From: Rhodeus uyekii
Taxonomy: Eukaryota; Chordata; Actinopteri; Cypriniformes; Acheilognathidae
DNA length: 64,000 nucleotides
Assembly (NCBI GenBank): GCA_037043235.1
Contig: JAWRVZ010000030.1
Location: 3,491,001-3,555,000, forward strand
Direction: 5' to 3'
This document shows positions 20,640 through 30,194 of this stretch, one piece after another. The position numbers and the translations under genes are program-made. Within the stretch, counting starts at the first letter, position 1. Each line of letters begins with the position of its first letter. The notes beneath the pieces were generated by a model, which was not told the DNA's origin, ran no database searches, and saw only the letters and a list, made by a program, of their open reading frames with translations.

Positions 20640-21066
20640 GCCACCAGAGGTGGACCTATTCCCAACCAGTACATCAATACTCAGAGTTGATATTTATCGA
20701 CGCTAAACGTTCATTCTTCAAGCTTTCGCTTCAAACCACTCCCTCGGAGGATTACATGTGGAGTGGAAAAGTTCAAGACTTTCCACTCCACATGTGGTCT
20801 GCTCCTCATGGTCTCTACCCACTACCACCGACTCGTATTGCATTCCAATAACACCAAGAACTTCCAAGCCAGCTTCACCATGGGTTACCTAGGCGAAATC
20901 TACTTCTCACTACCGAAACCTAATCCTCTGCTCATCAAAGGTATATCAAGAACGCAACCCACCAGCTCAGACACCAGACAATCAATCATGTTGGAAATCC
21001 GTACCCCTACTCTCCGCCAAGGATTCTACCCAAATGTCGTCCGACCACTCAACGCCATGGTCGAGC
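20640..21066 (+). pseudogene. Ngaro-type tyrosine recombinase N-terminal/core relic, copy 1
   Basis: Plus-strand codons read FTMGYLGEIYFS near 20875, then LLIKGISRTQPTSSDTRQ near 20930-20985 and PTLRQGFYPNVVRPLNAM. The KGI-x-R-x-Q step after a core-binding region, followed by a leucine-rich stretch, is typical of Ngaro-like YR. Frames change and a stop ends the reading at about 21088. Assigned by pattern, not by search. Confidence 0.5.
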
Positions 21067-21149
21067 CATATAGATTCCAGTTCCTCTGATTCTATCACAT
21101 CCAACCTTAATCCAAATCCGTCCATATTCTGACTCGTCAGCGCCGCACA

Positions 21150-21400
21150 ACGAAAGTAAGAGAGACCAAACCGTAAGGCTTTTACTCCAACAGCAACAAT
21201 CCTTCGTTGCCAACCTTCATTTAAGAGATCAGGCCAAACTCCCATCCGACCCACTCTTCACAGAAGACTTAAATCACCCCACCACATGCCGCGTCCCAAA
21301 ACCTGCAGATCCAAGCACTGGGCCGCAGGTCATCGGAAGCTTCAGGAGTTACATTCGATCAAATCAGTCTCCCCAGAAATGGCTTTCACCGCCACAAGAG
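21150..21400 (+). pseudogene. Ngaro-type YR C-terminal relic a, copy 1
   Basis: One frame gives ALGRRSSEA near 21315-21341 and the next frame SFRSYIRSNQ near 21337-21366, together the C-terminal LGR-x-SS-x-A-x-x-x-Y-I-R region of Ngaro YR, split by a one-base shift. The nucleophile-position Tyr codon (21350-21352) is retained. The upstream part (AGGCCAAACTCCCATCCG) is related to the upstream part of relic b. Confidence 0.55.
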
Positions 21401-21639
21401 ACAACAGAAGTCGAGGAAATGGACAATCTCCATCATCCAACTCGCGATTAGTTCAGTGGAAGTTCTCCTTTCCCGCTGTAGTGATGCACCTCCACACTCC
21501 CGCATGAGCTCAGTTCAAACGGAAATTATTCCACTGCCGCCTCCATTGCCGCAGCAATGATGTTCCCCCACACTCCCGCAGGAGTCAGCAAAAGGGGGAA
21601 GTTTCCCACTGCCGCAGCAGTGAAGCCACGTTCACACTG

Positions 21640-21965
21640 GCTTGGTTACCTCAGATGCTCATGACTCACCATCACATCCACTCAGCCTACTTTCATTTCA
21701 GAAACTCGCAGGCTAAACTCCCATCCGTCCCACTCTCTATAGACGATTCCACCCCATTACAAATTCCGGTTCCAAACTTCTTAAAGCTACGCTACCCCAA
21801 ACCGGATTCCCAACAGACCATTCATCCAGCCATCCTTTTCGCATAGGTGCAGCAACCACGGCCGTGCAAAGGCCTTTCCCAACAGTAAATACAAGCATTG
21901 CGCCGCTGGTCTCCAGAAGCTTTCAAGAGCCACATCAGACCAAACAGACCGCACATTCAAACAAG
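21640..21965 (+). pseudogene. Ngaro-type YR C-terminal relic b, copy 1
   Basis: 21831-21863 encodes HPFRIGAATTA, the H-x-x-R catalytic box (normally H-S-F-R-I-G-A-A). After a frame change RRWSPEAFKSHIRPN follows at 21901-21945, the last YR box, but with His in place of the catalytic Tyr. This is a second C-terminal segment in tandem with relic a, so the element also has an older, diverged internal duplication. Confidence 0.65.
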
Positions 21966-22027
21966 GTCTTCTGTTAAGCATCAGCTCCTCCCCACTTACA
22001 ACTTCATGGCCACTGCTTCCATTGCCG

Positions 22028-22541
22028 CAGCAGTGACGCTCCCGCAGGAGCAAGCTCTCTCTAACTCTCACTGCCGCAGCAGTGACGCTCCCGCAGGAGC
22101 AAGCACTCGCTAACTTCCACTGCCGCAGCAGTGACGCTCCCCCCAGGAGCCAGCTTCTAATTGCATATGATATAAATTCAACTGTCAATTCATAACTGAA
22201 AGGTTTCTTATGCTTTTACAAACCATACTGATTTTGTTATTTCTTGAGTGTATTTAGACGTCTGTAACCAAATAATTTCAAGACATATTGATTTTGTTAC
22301 TTCTTGAGTGTATTTAGACGTCTGTAACCAAAATAATTTCAAGAGACTACAACACTGAACAGAACTCCCACTGCCGCAGCAGTGACGCTCCCGCAGGAGT
22401 AAGCTCTCTCTATCTTCCAGCTCTCTCTAACTCCCACTGCCGCAGCAGTGACGCTCCCGCAGGAGTAAGCTCTCTCTATCTTCCAGCTCTCTCTAACTTC
22501 CACTGCCGCAGCAGTGACGCTCCCGCAGGAGCAAGCTTCTA
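22028..22541. repeat. Twin-hairpin repeat units, first cluster
   Basis: About six units of the hairpin minisatellite (GCCGCAGCAGTGACGC core) separated by an AT-rich spacer at 22160-22360. The spacer itself holds a directly repeated TTCTTGAGTGTATTTAGACG. The whole cluster recurs in unit 2. Confidence 0.85.
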
Positions 22542-22543
22542 AT

Positions 22544-22555
22544 TTAGGGTTAGGG
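22544..22555 (+). repeat. Two telomere-type hexamers at the duplication junction
   Basis: TTAGGGTTAGGG followed by TTTACAT lies exactly between the end of homology of unit 1 and the start of unit 2, and is absent from the corresponding place at the end of unit 2 (25370). Confidence 0.9.
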
Positions 22556-22563
22556 TTTACATA

Positions 22564-25370
22564 TAGCTCGTGGGGTGCCATATGTAAAATGTGCGAGACC
22601 TTCTAATGTCAAAACCCCATCAACAAATGCGAATTTAACAGTCTGTCATGCGGCTCTCCGCAGCCATGAGCTTATTTCGAGGCTCATGCTGAACAGGTTG
22701 GCCACCCCTGTCCAAGATTGAGATGTACCAGTTTCACGATAAACTCTTCCTCTCAAGTTCCTTCACTGTATCCCACTGTCGAAAGGAGCTCATGCACTCA
22801 ACAAACACTGCAACCGACCCTCCAACAACACCACGCGGTCGCCAGCCCTTCCGCTCCGTTGTCGCACCCTATGACGCCGAGGCTTGCCTTCACCTCCACC
22901 ATCAAGACATCCACCTTCTTCTTGCCCAACTTCCTACGACACCTCAGCACTCGTATCAATAGTAAAGGAGGACGACCAAAGCAAATTAACTAGAATAGGT
23001 TTCGCTCCAGTCAGCTGTACCATCTCCAAATCAACTCTACCTTCAAAATGTCTCAAACGTACGTTCCTTAAATCTTCATATCTCTCCCTTGCAAATCCAG
23101 ATTTCCAAGCGTTAAGACGCAGCAGCACTGCAGTTTTCCAGCACTGCACCTCACATGCCAGCACCTAGCGACAAACGCCGCCCCTTAAGTGCGAACTTGC
23201 CTCCGCCAGCGGTGCAGGGTTAGCAACGGCAGCACGTACCTAACCTTTCCCCTACGTTAGGCCTGCAGCCCGGCCTTCCGATCCTAGCGTGAGGCTGCCT
23301 CCGCAAGTGGCTTCGCCCCTGGCCTTTCCCACCTAATTCTCTCCACCATGCTAATTCTCCTTTCATCCCGTTCTCTGCTATGCCATTCCACAAACACTGC
23401 CGCTTAGAACCACCTCTGTCGCCAACAACAGTTGAACGCAAATCCCAACTGAAGTTAAGGCTGCTGCCACCAGAGGTGGACCTATTCCCAACCAGTACAT
23501 CAATACTCAGAGTTGATATTTATCGACGCTAAACGTTCATTCTTCAAGCTTTCGCTTCAAACCAATCCCTCGGAGGATTACATGTGGAGTGGAAAAGTTC
23601 AAGACTTTCCACTCCACATGTGGTCTGCTCCTCATGGTCTCTACCCACTACCACCGACTCGTATTGCATTCCAATAACACCAAGAACTTCCAAGCCAGCT
23701 TCACCATGGGTTACCTAGGCGAAATCTACTTCTCACTACCGAAACCTAATCCTCTGCTCATCAAAGGTATATCAAGAACGCAACCCACCAGCTCAGACAC
23801 CAGACAATCAATCATGTTGGAAATCCGTACCCCTACTCTCCGCCAAGGATTCTACCCAAATGTCGTCCGACCACTCAACGCCATGGTCGAGCCATATAGA
23901 TTCCAGTTCCTCTGATTCTATCACATCCAACCTTAATCCAAATCCGTCCATATTCTGACTCGTCAGCGCCGCACAACGAAAGTAAGAGAGACCAAACCGT
24001 AAGGCTTTTACTCCAACAGCAACAATCCTTCGTTGCCAACCTTCATTTAAGAGATCAGGCCAAACTCCCATCCGACCCACTCTTCACAGAAGACTTAAAT
24101 CACCCCACCACATGCCGCGTCCCAAAACCTGCAGATCCAAGCACTGGGCCGCAGGTCATCGGAAGCTTCAGGAGTTACATTCGATCAAATCAGTCTCCCC
24201 AGAAATGGCTTTCACCGCCACAAGAGACAACAGAAGTCGAGGAAATGGACAATCTCCATCATCCAACTCGCGATTAGTTCAGTGGAAGTTCTCCTTTCCC
24301 GCTGTAGTGATGCACCTCCACACTCCCGCATGAGCTCAGTTCAAACGGAAATTATTCCACTGCCGCCTCCATTGCCGCAGCAATGATGTTCCCCCACACT
24401 CCCGCAGGAGTCAGCAAAAGGGGGAAGTTTCCCACTGCCGCAGCAGTGAAGCCACGTTCACACTGGCTTGGTTACCTCAGATGCTCATGACTCACCATCA
24501 CATCCACTCAGCCTACTTTCATTTCAGAAACTCGCAGGCTAAACTCCCATCCGTCCCACTCTCTATAGACGATTCCACCCCATTACAAATTCCGGTTCCA
24601 AACTTCTTAAAGCTACGCTACCCCAAACCGGATTCCCAACAGACCATTCATCCAGCCATCCTTTTCGCATAGGTGCAGCAACCACGGCCGTGCAAAGGCC
24701 TTTCCCAACAGTAAATACAAGCATTGCGCCGCTGGTCTCCAGAAGCTTTCAAGAGCCACATCAGACCAAACAGACCGCACATTCAAACAAGGTCTTCTGT
24801 TAAGCATCAGCTCCTCCCCACTTACAACTTCATGGCCACTGCTTCCATTGCCGCAGCAGTGACGCTCCCGCAGGAGCAAGCTCTCTCTAACTCTCACTGC
24901 CGCAGCAGTGACGCTCCCGCAGGAGCAAGCACTCGCTAACTTCCACTGCCGCAGCAGTGACGCTCCCCCCAGGAGCCAGCTTCTAATTGCATATGATATA
25001 AATTCAACTGTCAATTCATAACTGAAAGGTTTCTTATGCTTTTACAAACCATACTGATTTTGTTATTTCTTGAGTGTATTTAGACGTCTGTAACCAAATA
25101 ATTTCAAGACATATTGATTTTGTTACTTCTTGAGTGTATTTAGACGTCTGTAACCAAAATAATTTCAAGAGACTACAACACTGAACAGAACTCCCACTGC
25201 CGCAGCAGTGACGCTCCCGCAGGAGTAAGCTCTCTCTATCTTCCAGCTCTCTCTAACTCCCACTGCCGCAGCAGTGACGCTCCCGCAGGAGTAAGCTCTC
25301 TCTATCTTCCAGCTCTCTCTAACTTCCACTGCCGCAGCAGTGACGCTCCCGCAGGAGCAAGCTTCTAATT
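22564..25370. repeat. Tandem duplication, unit 2
   Basis: Near-identical copy of 19738-22544, offset 2,826 bp; the only difference noticed is C at 20739 versus A at 23565. It carries second copies of every YR relic (about 23466-23892, 23976-24226 and 24466-24791), with the same frame breaks. Identical breaks mean the duplication came after the gene died. Confidence 0.95.
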
Positions 25371-26760
25371 TCCACTGCCGCAGCAGTGACGCTCCCGCAG
25401 GAGCAAGCTCTCTCTATCTTCCAGCTCTCTCTAACTTCCACTGCCGCAGCAGTGACGCTCCCGCAGGAGCAAGCTCTCTCCATCTTCCAGCTCTCTCTAA
25501 CTTCCACTGCCGCAGCAGTGACGCTCCCGCAGGAGTAAGCTCTCTCTATCTTCCAGCTCTCTCTAACTTCCACTGCCGCAGCAGTGACGCTCCCGCAGGA
25601 GCAAGCTCTCTCTATCTTCCAGCTCTCTCTAACTTCCACTGCCGCAGCAGTGACGCTCCCGCAGGAGCAAGCTCTCTCTATCTTCCAGCTCTCTCTAACT
25701 TCCACTGCCGCAGCAGTGACGCTCCCGCAGGGGCAAGCTTCTAATTCCACTGCCGCAGCAGTGACGCTCCCGCAGGAGCAAGCTCTCTCTAAACCTCCAC
25801 TGCCGCAGCAGTGACGCTCCCGCAGGAGCAAGCTCTCTCTAAACCTCCACATGCCGCAGCAGTGACGCTCCCGCAGGAGCAAGCCTCTAATTTCCACTGC
25901 CGCAGCAGTGACGCTCCCGCAGGAGCAAGCCTCTAATTTCCACTGCCGCAGCAGTGACGCTCCCGCAGGAGCAAGCCTCTAATTTCCACTGCCGCAGCAG
26001 TGACGCTCCCGCAGGAGCAAGCCTCTAATTTCCACTGCCGCAGCAGTGACGCTCCCGCAGGAGCAAGCCTCTAATTTCCACTGCCGCAGCAGTGACGCTC
26101 CCGCAGGAGCAAGCCTCTAATTTCCACTGCCGCAGCAGTGACGCTCCCGCAGGAGCAAGCCTCTAATTTCCACTGCCGCAGCAGTGACGCTCTCGCAGGA
26201 GCAAGCCTCTAATTTCCACTGCCGCAGCAGTGACGCTCCCGCAGGAGCAAGCCTCTAATTTCCACTGCCGCAGCAGTGACGCTCCCGCAGGAGCAAGCCT
26301 CTAATTTCCACTGCCGCAGCAGTGACGCTCCCGCAGGAGCAAGCCTCTAATTTCCACTGCCGCAGCAGTGACGCTCCCGCAGGAGCAAGCTTCTAATTTC
26401 CACTGCCGCAGCAGTGACGCTCCCGCAGGAGCAAGCTTCTAATTTCCACTGCCGCAGCAGTGACGCTCCCGCAGGAGCAAGCCTCTAATTTCCACTGCCG
26501 CAGCAGTGACGCTCCCGCAGGAGCAAGCTTCTAATTTCCACTGCCGCAGCAGTGACGCTCCCGCAGGAGCAAGCCTCTAATTTCCACTGCCGCAGCAGTG
26601 ACGCTCCCGCAGGAGCAAGCTTCTAATTTCCACTGCCGCAGCAGTGACGCTCCCGCAGGAGCAAGCCTCTAATTCCACTGCCGCAGCAGTGACGCTCCCG
26701 CAGGAGCAAGCTTCTAATTTTCCACTGCCGCAGCAGTGATGCTCCCGCAGGAGTTTCAGT
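25190..26760. repeat. Twin-hairpin minisatellite array
   Basis: About 30 units. The first part has 66-bp units with an extra CTCTCTATCTTCCAGCTCTC segment; from about 25896 there are about 19 units of 46 bp. Each unit contains ACTGC-CGCA-GCAGT, three bases (GAC), then GCTCC-CGCA-GGAGC: two perfect five-base-pair stems with the same CGCA loop. Open frames on both strands are by-products of the repeat. Confidence 0.95.
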
Positions 26761-26839
26761 TACAGGATCGATGTGCTTTCTTACTCCCAAGGGAGCCATT
26801 CTTTCAGTCAGTTCCACCACCACAGCAGCGACGTACCTC

Positions 26840-27900
26840 TTTGGTCCTGCGGCGGGTTTTCGCTGCAGTGGTGGCGACGTGCCTCCTGCTGTCGCCGGGG
26901 CCCCGAGGGGTTTTCTCCTGCTGCGACGCTGACGTGCCTCCTGCCGCTTCAAGGGCCCAGAGGGGCTTTCCCCTGCTACGACGCTGACGTGCCTCCTGCC
27001 GCTGCAGGGGCCCAGAGGGGTTTCCCCTGCTACGACGTTGACGTGCCTCCTGCCGCTGAAAGGGCTCAGAGGGGCTTTCCCCTGCTACGACGCTGACGTA
27101 CCTCCTGCCGCTGCAGGGGCCCAGAGGGGTTTCCCCTGCTGTGACGTTGACGTGCCTCCTGCTGCTGTGGGGGCCCCGAGGGGTTTCCACTGCTACGGTA
27201 GTGACGTGCCTCCTGCTCCCACAGCGGCCCCGAGGGGTTTCCACCGTCACAGTGGCGACGTGCCTCCTGCTCCTGCAGCAGCCCCGAGGGGTTTCCACCG
27301 TCACGGCGGCGACGTGCCCCCTGCTCCCACAGCGGCCCCGAGGGGTTTCCACCGTCACAGCGGCGACGTGCCTCCTGCTCCTGCAGCAGCCCCGAGGGGT
27401 TTCAACCGTCACAGCGGCGACGTGCTTCCTGCTCCCACAGCGGCCCCGAGGGGTTTCCACCGTCGCAGCGGCAAAGTGCCCCCTGCTCCCGCGACAGCCC
27501 CGTGGGGTTTCCACTGCCACGGCAGCGACATGCCTCCCGCAGCGACCACGGGGGTTTCCACCACCGCGGCGGCGACGCACCACCTTGGTCCTGCAGCGGC
27601 CCCGAGGGGTTTCCCCTGCTGCAGCAGCGATGTGCCTCCTGCCACTGCGGGGGCCAGAGGGGTTTTCCCCTGCTAAGACGTTGACGTGCCTCCTGCTGCT
27701 GTGAGGGCCCCGTGGGGTTTCCACTGCTACGGCAGCGACGTGCCTCCTGCTCCCACAGCGGCCCCGAGGGGTTTCCACCGTCACGGCGGCGACGTACCCC
27801 CTGCCTCCCGCAGCGGCCCCGAGGGGTTTCCACTGTCGCAGCGGCGATGTACCTCCTGCCTCCCGCAGCGACCACGGGGGTTTCCCCTACCGCGGTGGCT
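26840..27900. repeat. 54-bp GC-rich minisatellite
   Basis: Units of about 54 bp with the core GACGTGCCTCCTGC followed by CCCCGAGGGGTTTCCAC; spacing measured as 55, 54, 54 and 54 bp between several successive GACGTGCC. As 54 is a multiple of three, frames on both strands remain open (326 codons minus, 212 plus), but the translations are simple repeats without a start context, so a protein is unlikely. Confidence 0.85.
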
Positions 27901-28179
27901 TCATACCTCCCTTCTCCTATGGCAGCCAGGGGAGTAGTTTCAGAGGTACCCCTCATACTCCCAGAAACAAATTACACCCAATTCTCTTCTGGCACAAATT
28001 GAACAACAAACACATACCCAATGCTAAAGCCATATCATCCCCTCCGCACCTCAAGCCCTCTACAGCAACATTCATCTGCCCTCCCGAACTCACAATATAC
28101 CCCCCCCCAGCTGTAACCTTGCAATTCTTTGGGGGGTCATCAAAATCTTCAGCGGCTGTCCGACTAGGTTGCAATTTTT

Positions 28180-28298
28180 GGGGGGAGTGCTCCAGGTTCG
28201 GGCTAATACCGAGCTCGGAGCCCTCTCCTCGGACAGCTCGCCAAATACGCTTACCATTCATTGCTCCTGAATCATTCGTAAGTGTGAACTCGTGAAAT
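28180..28298 (+). repeat. Split direct repeat B1
   Basis: 119 bp, GGGGGGAGTGCTCC...CGTGAAAT, same as B2. It joins A2 directly, sharing AT at 28297-28298. Confidence 0.85.
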
Positions 28299-28452
28299 GA
28301 TGTTTTATTAACAAAGTTCGGGAGGAGCACGTTCAAATGATTAATACAATCAACACGTCATCAGCAATTACTCCTCATCCTATCAGCAGGAGAGGAAGTA
28401 CGTATATATAGACACGTTTGACTCACCTACAGCTCTTTGACATTTTTCGGCA
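28297..28452 (+). repeat. Split direct repeat A2
   Basis: 156 bp copy of A1. It is followed by 55 bp (28453-28507) that have no counterpart next to A1, then B2. Confidence 0.85.
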
Positions 28453-28507
28453 TCCCGCCACCACCCCAACTCCTCACACTTAATTGTTCCTATCAAAGTC
28501 AGGATAC

Positions 28508-28626
28508 GGGGGGAGTGCTCCAGGTTCGGGCTAATACCGAGCTCGGAGCCCTCTCCTCGGACAGCTCGCCAAATACGCTTACCATTCATTGCTCCTGAAT
28601 CATTCGTAAGTGTGAACTCGTGAAAT
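28508..28626 (+). repeat. Split direct repeat B2, right end of the element
   Basis: 119 bp copy of B1, ending in the shared AT at 28625-28626; flanking AT-rich DNA follows. Confidence 0.85.
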
Positions 28627-29129
28627 ATAATTTATCCATATACTAATTTCCCATTTTCTTATATTCTGTTTTTATATCCTCAAATACAAACAATACACAC
28701 AGTTAAACACAGATGTTCTGGACAATATGTAATTGTGCACTAGTCTTAATGCACATCAAAATCCAAGATTATCTAACAAAATGATTTGTTAGTGACATAA
28801 CTTCTACGGCTGCAGTTTTTCTGTAACTACAGTACTAAACAGTTTTGCCACCGCTATTTATATAATAACATGGTTCTCTAATGATTGAGCCTGCAGATTT
28901 GCAAACATAATGTTGAATTAAATAGCCTATGAAATTGAACTGGATTGAAAACAACATTGTATGCATTGCAAACAACATGAAGATTAATACACATAGAGAT
29001 AGTTGTATTGAATTTTACACTAAAGCACAGGGGAGATGGCAGCATGAGTATTTGTTCAACTTGTGCATGCTGATTTATCTTAATGTCTTTTAATGTTATG
29101 CAATTAGCTTGTCATTTGTCATTATTAAT
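28627..29129. other. Non-coding stretch, no feature seen
   Basis: AT-rich intergenic-like DNA. Confidence 0.4.
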
Positions 29130-29530
29130 ATGTCATGGCCTTATGAAGCAGCAATAATTTCTTCAAAGAACAAATCTTTTCATCGCTGACCTTGAGCTAA
29201 AATATTCCGATTTGTGAACCCACATTGTCATATTTCTAAATCACCAAGGCAGCGTTGTTTTATTCTTCCATAGATCAAAATATGAGGCAGAGAATGTCTT
29301 TTGCCTATAAGTGTATATTTACAAATGAATGGTTTTAATTTAAACAAATGACTCAATTCGCTGATGATGTCAAAGGCATGATGACTAATGCTTTGCCTGG
29401 CATAGCGCCACAAATGATTGGTTTTCTATTGCATCAAAATCAAAGATACATAGATCATGATAAACCGCTTGGATAAACCAATGTGGCCTGGACATCTCTT
29501 CATTAAAGACAAAGAACTGAGAGCTAAAAT
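29130..29530. other. Candidate conserved non-coding stretch
   Basis: Non-repetitive, balanced composition, with homeodomain-like and other factor-like words (TTTAATTTAAACAAATG, GATGATGTCAAAGG, ATGATTGGTTTTC), in contrast to surrounding AT-rich and repeat DNA. No frame is convincingly coding. Purely an impression of constraint. Confidence 0.25.
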
Positions 29531-29764
29531 AATCTTAAAAAGAGTGATTCTTCACTTCACATTAATGGAGATACTGCAAATGTTTCTGGAATGATGAAAT
29601 GCTATTGATTGGAAATTGAAGAATGATTCTTGGTAAAACTGAATATCAGACAGCAGCACCGATGAAGTTCCATATAAAGTTACAACATTCTGTTGAAGAG
29701 GGCACTATTGGTTATGCATCATGTTCACCAGTTGCAAAGTTAAATACAAAAATATTCGTCCCTC

Positions 29765-29840
29765 CACACTCTTAAAAGAAAAGATTTGATATAGAACCTA
29801 TAAGGGTTCTGTCAGGTGATCCATATGTTCGTTTTATGGA
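29765..29840. repeat. Small foldback fragment
   Basis: CACTCTTAAAAGAAAAG followed by GAACCTATAAGGGTTC, an imperfect palindrome of the kind common in cyprinid MITEs. Only a fragment. Confidence 0.35.
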
Positions 29841-30190
29841 TTTAGTTTTAATACATTTAGTTTCAGTTCATTTTTTATTTTGTTTAAACAGCTTGTTTAC
29901 ATAATTTGTCATTTGTCAATTAAACATGCTAAAGTAAACAAATCTTATGCAAAGATTTATAGGTTTACAGAATTTAAAAAGTAATGTGATGCATTATTGT
30001 GTTACTCTTTGAAGTACTCCTTTTGAGGAATACTGAATCTGTTTTTGTGCAAGTGAGATGAGTTAATGCATGCACACGTTTATTATAAAACTACAATAAC
30101 CATTGCACACAACACCTAACTCCTGATTTCTCTCAACAGGAGAGCTGTCGGTCAATAAATGGTAAAACAAAGTAACTTGCATTTCCATTC
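29841..30190. other. Non-coding stretch, no feature seen
   Basis: AT-rich sequence without recognisable elements. Confidence 0.4.
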
Positions 30191-30194
30191 AAAC

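Larger units (their letters stand above)
19738..22563. repeat. Tandem duplication, unit 1 (2,826 bp)
   Basis: Unit 1 starts in the right end of the hAT MITE (ATAGCTCGTGGGGTGCC) and spans the YR pieces and the first hairpin repeats; the same sequence restarts at 22564. Homology runs to about 22544, followed by 19 bp of junction sequence containing two TTAGGG units. Confidence 0.95.
17845..28626 (+). mobile_element. Ngaro/PAT-like retroelement with split direct repeats, 10.8 kb, non-autonomous
   Basis: The ends give the order A1 (17845-18000) - internal - B1 (28180-28298) - A2 (28297-28452) - B2 (28508-28626), which is the split-direct-repeat plan of PAT/Ngaro YR retrotransposons. A1 and A2 are 156 bp with one difference seen; B1 and B2 are 119 bp with none seen. 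The dinucleotide AT begins A1, is shared at the B1/A2 joint and ends B2, as expected for YR integration. YR fragments lie on the plus strand inside. No gag, RT or RNase H was recognised. The interior is swollen by a 2.8-kb tandem duplication, a hAT MITE and two minisatellites. Confidence 0.75.

Noticed and set aside
21787..22188. 133-codon minus-strand ORF (and its copy at 24613-25014)
   Set aside because: Antisense to the YR relic and hairpin units; duplicated only because the DNA is duplicated.
25319..25897. 192-codon minus-strand ORF and plus-strand ORFs in the hairpin array
   Set aside because: Pure translations of the tandem repeat without a domain, and not maintained beyond the 66-bp units.
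25896..26745. CRISPR array
   Set aside because: Regular 46-bp periodicity, but there are no unique spacers between repeats and the sequence is a vertebrate minisatellite.
26804..27784. 326-codon minus-strand ORF and 212-codon plus-strand ORF
   Set aside because: Translations of the 54-bp minisatellite; both strands open equally, no start context, no domain.
27953..28589. Minus-strand ORFs beginning MNGKRIWRAVRGEGS (two copies)
   Set aside because: They arise from the duplicated B repeats of the Ngaro-like element; no domain and no continuation. A role as leader peptide cannot be excluded.
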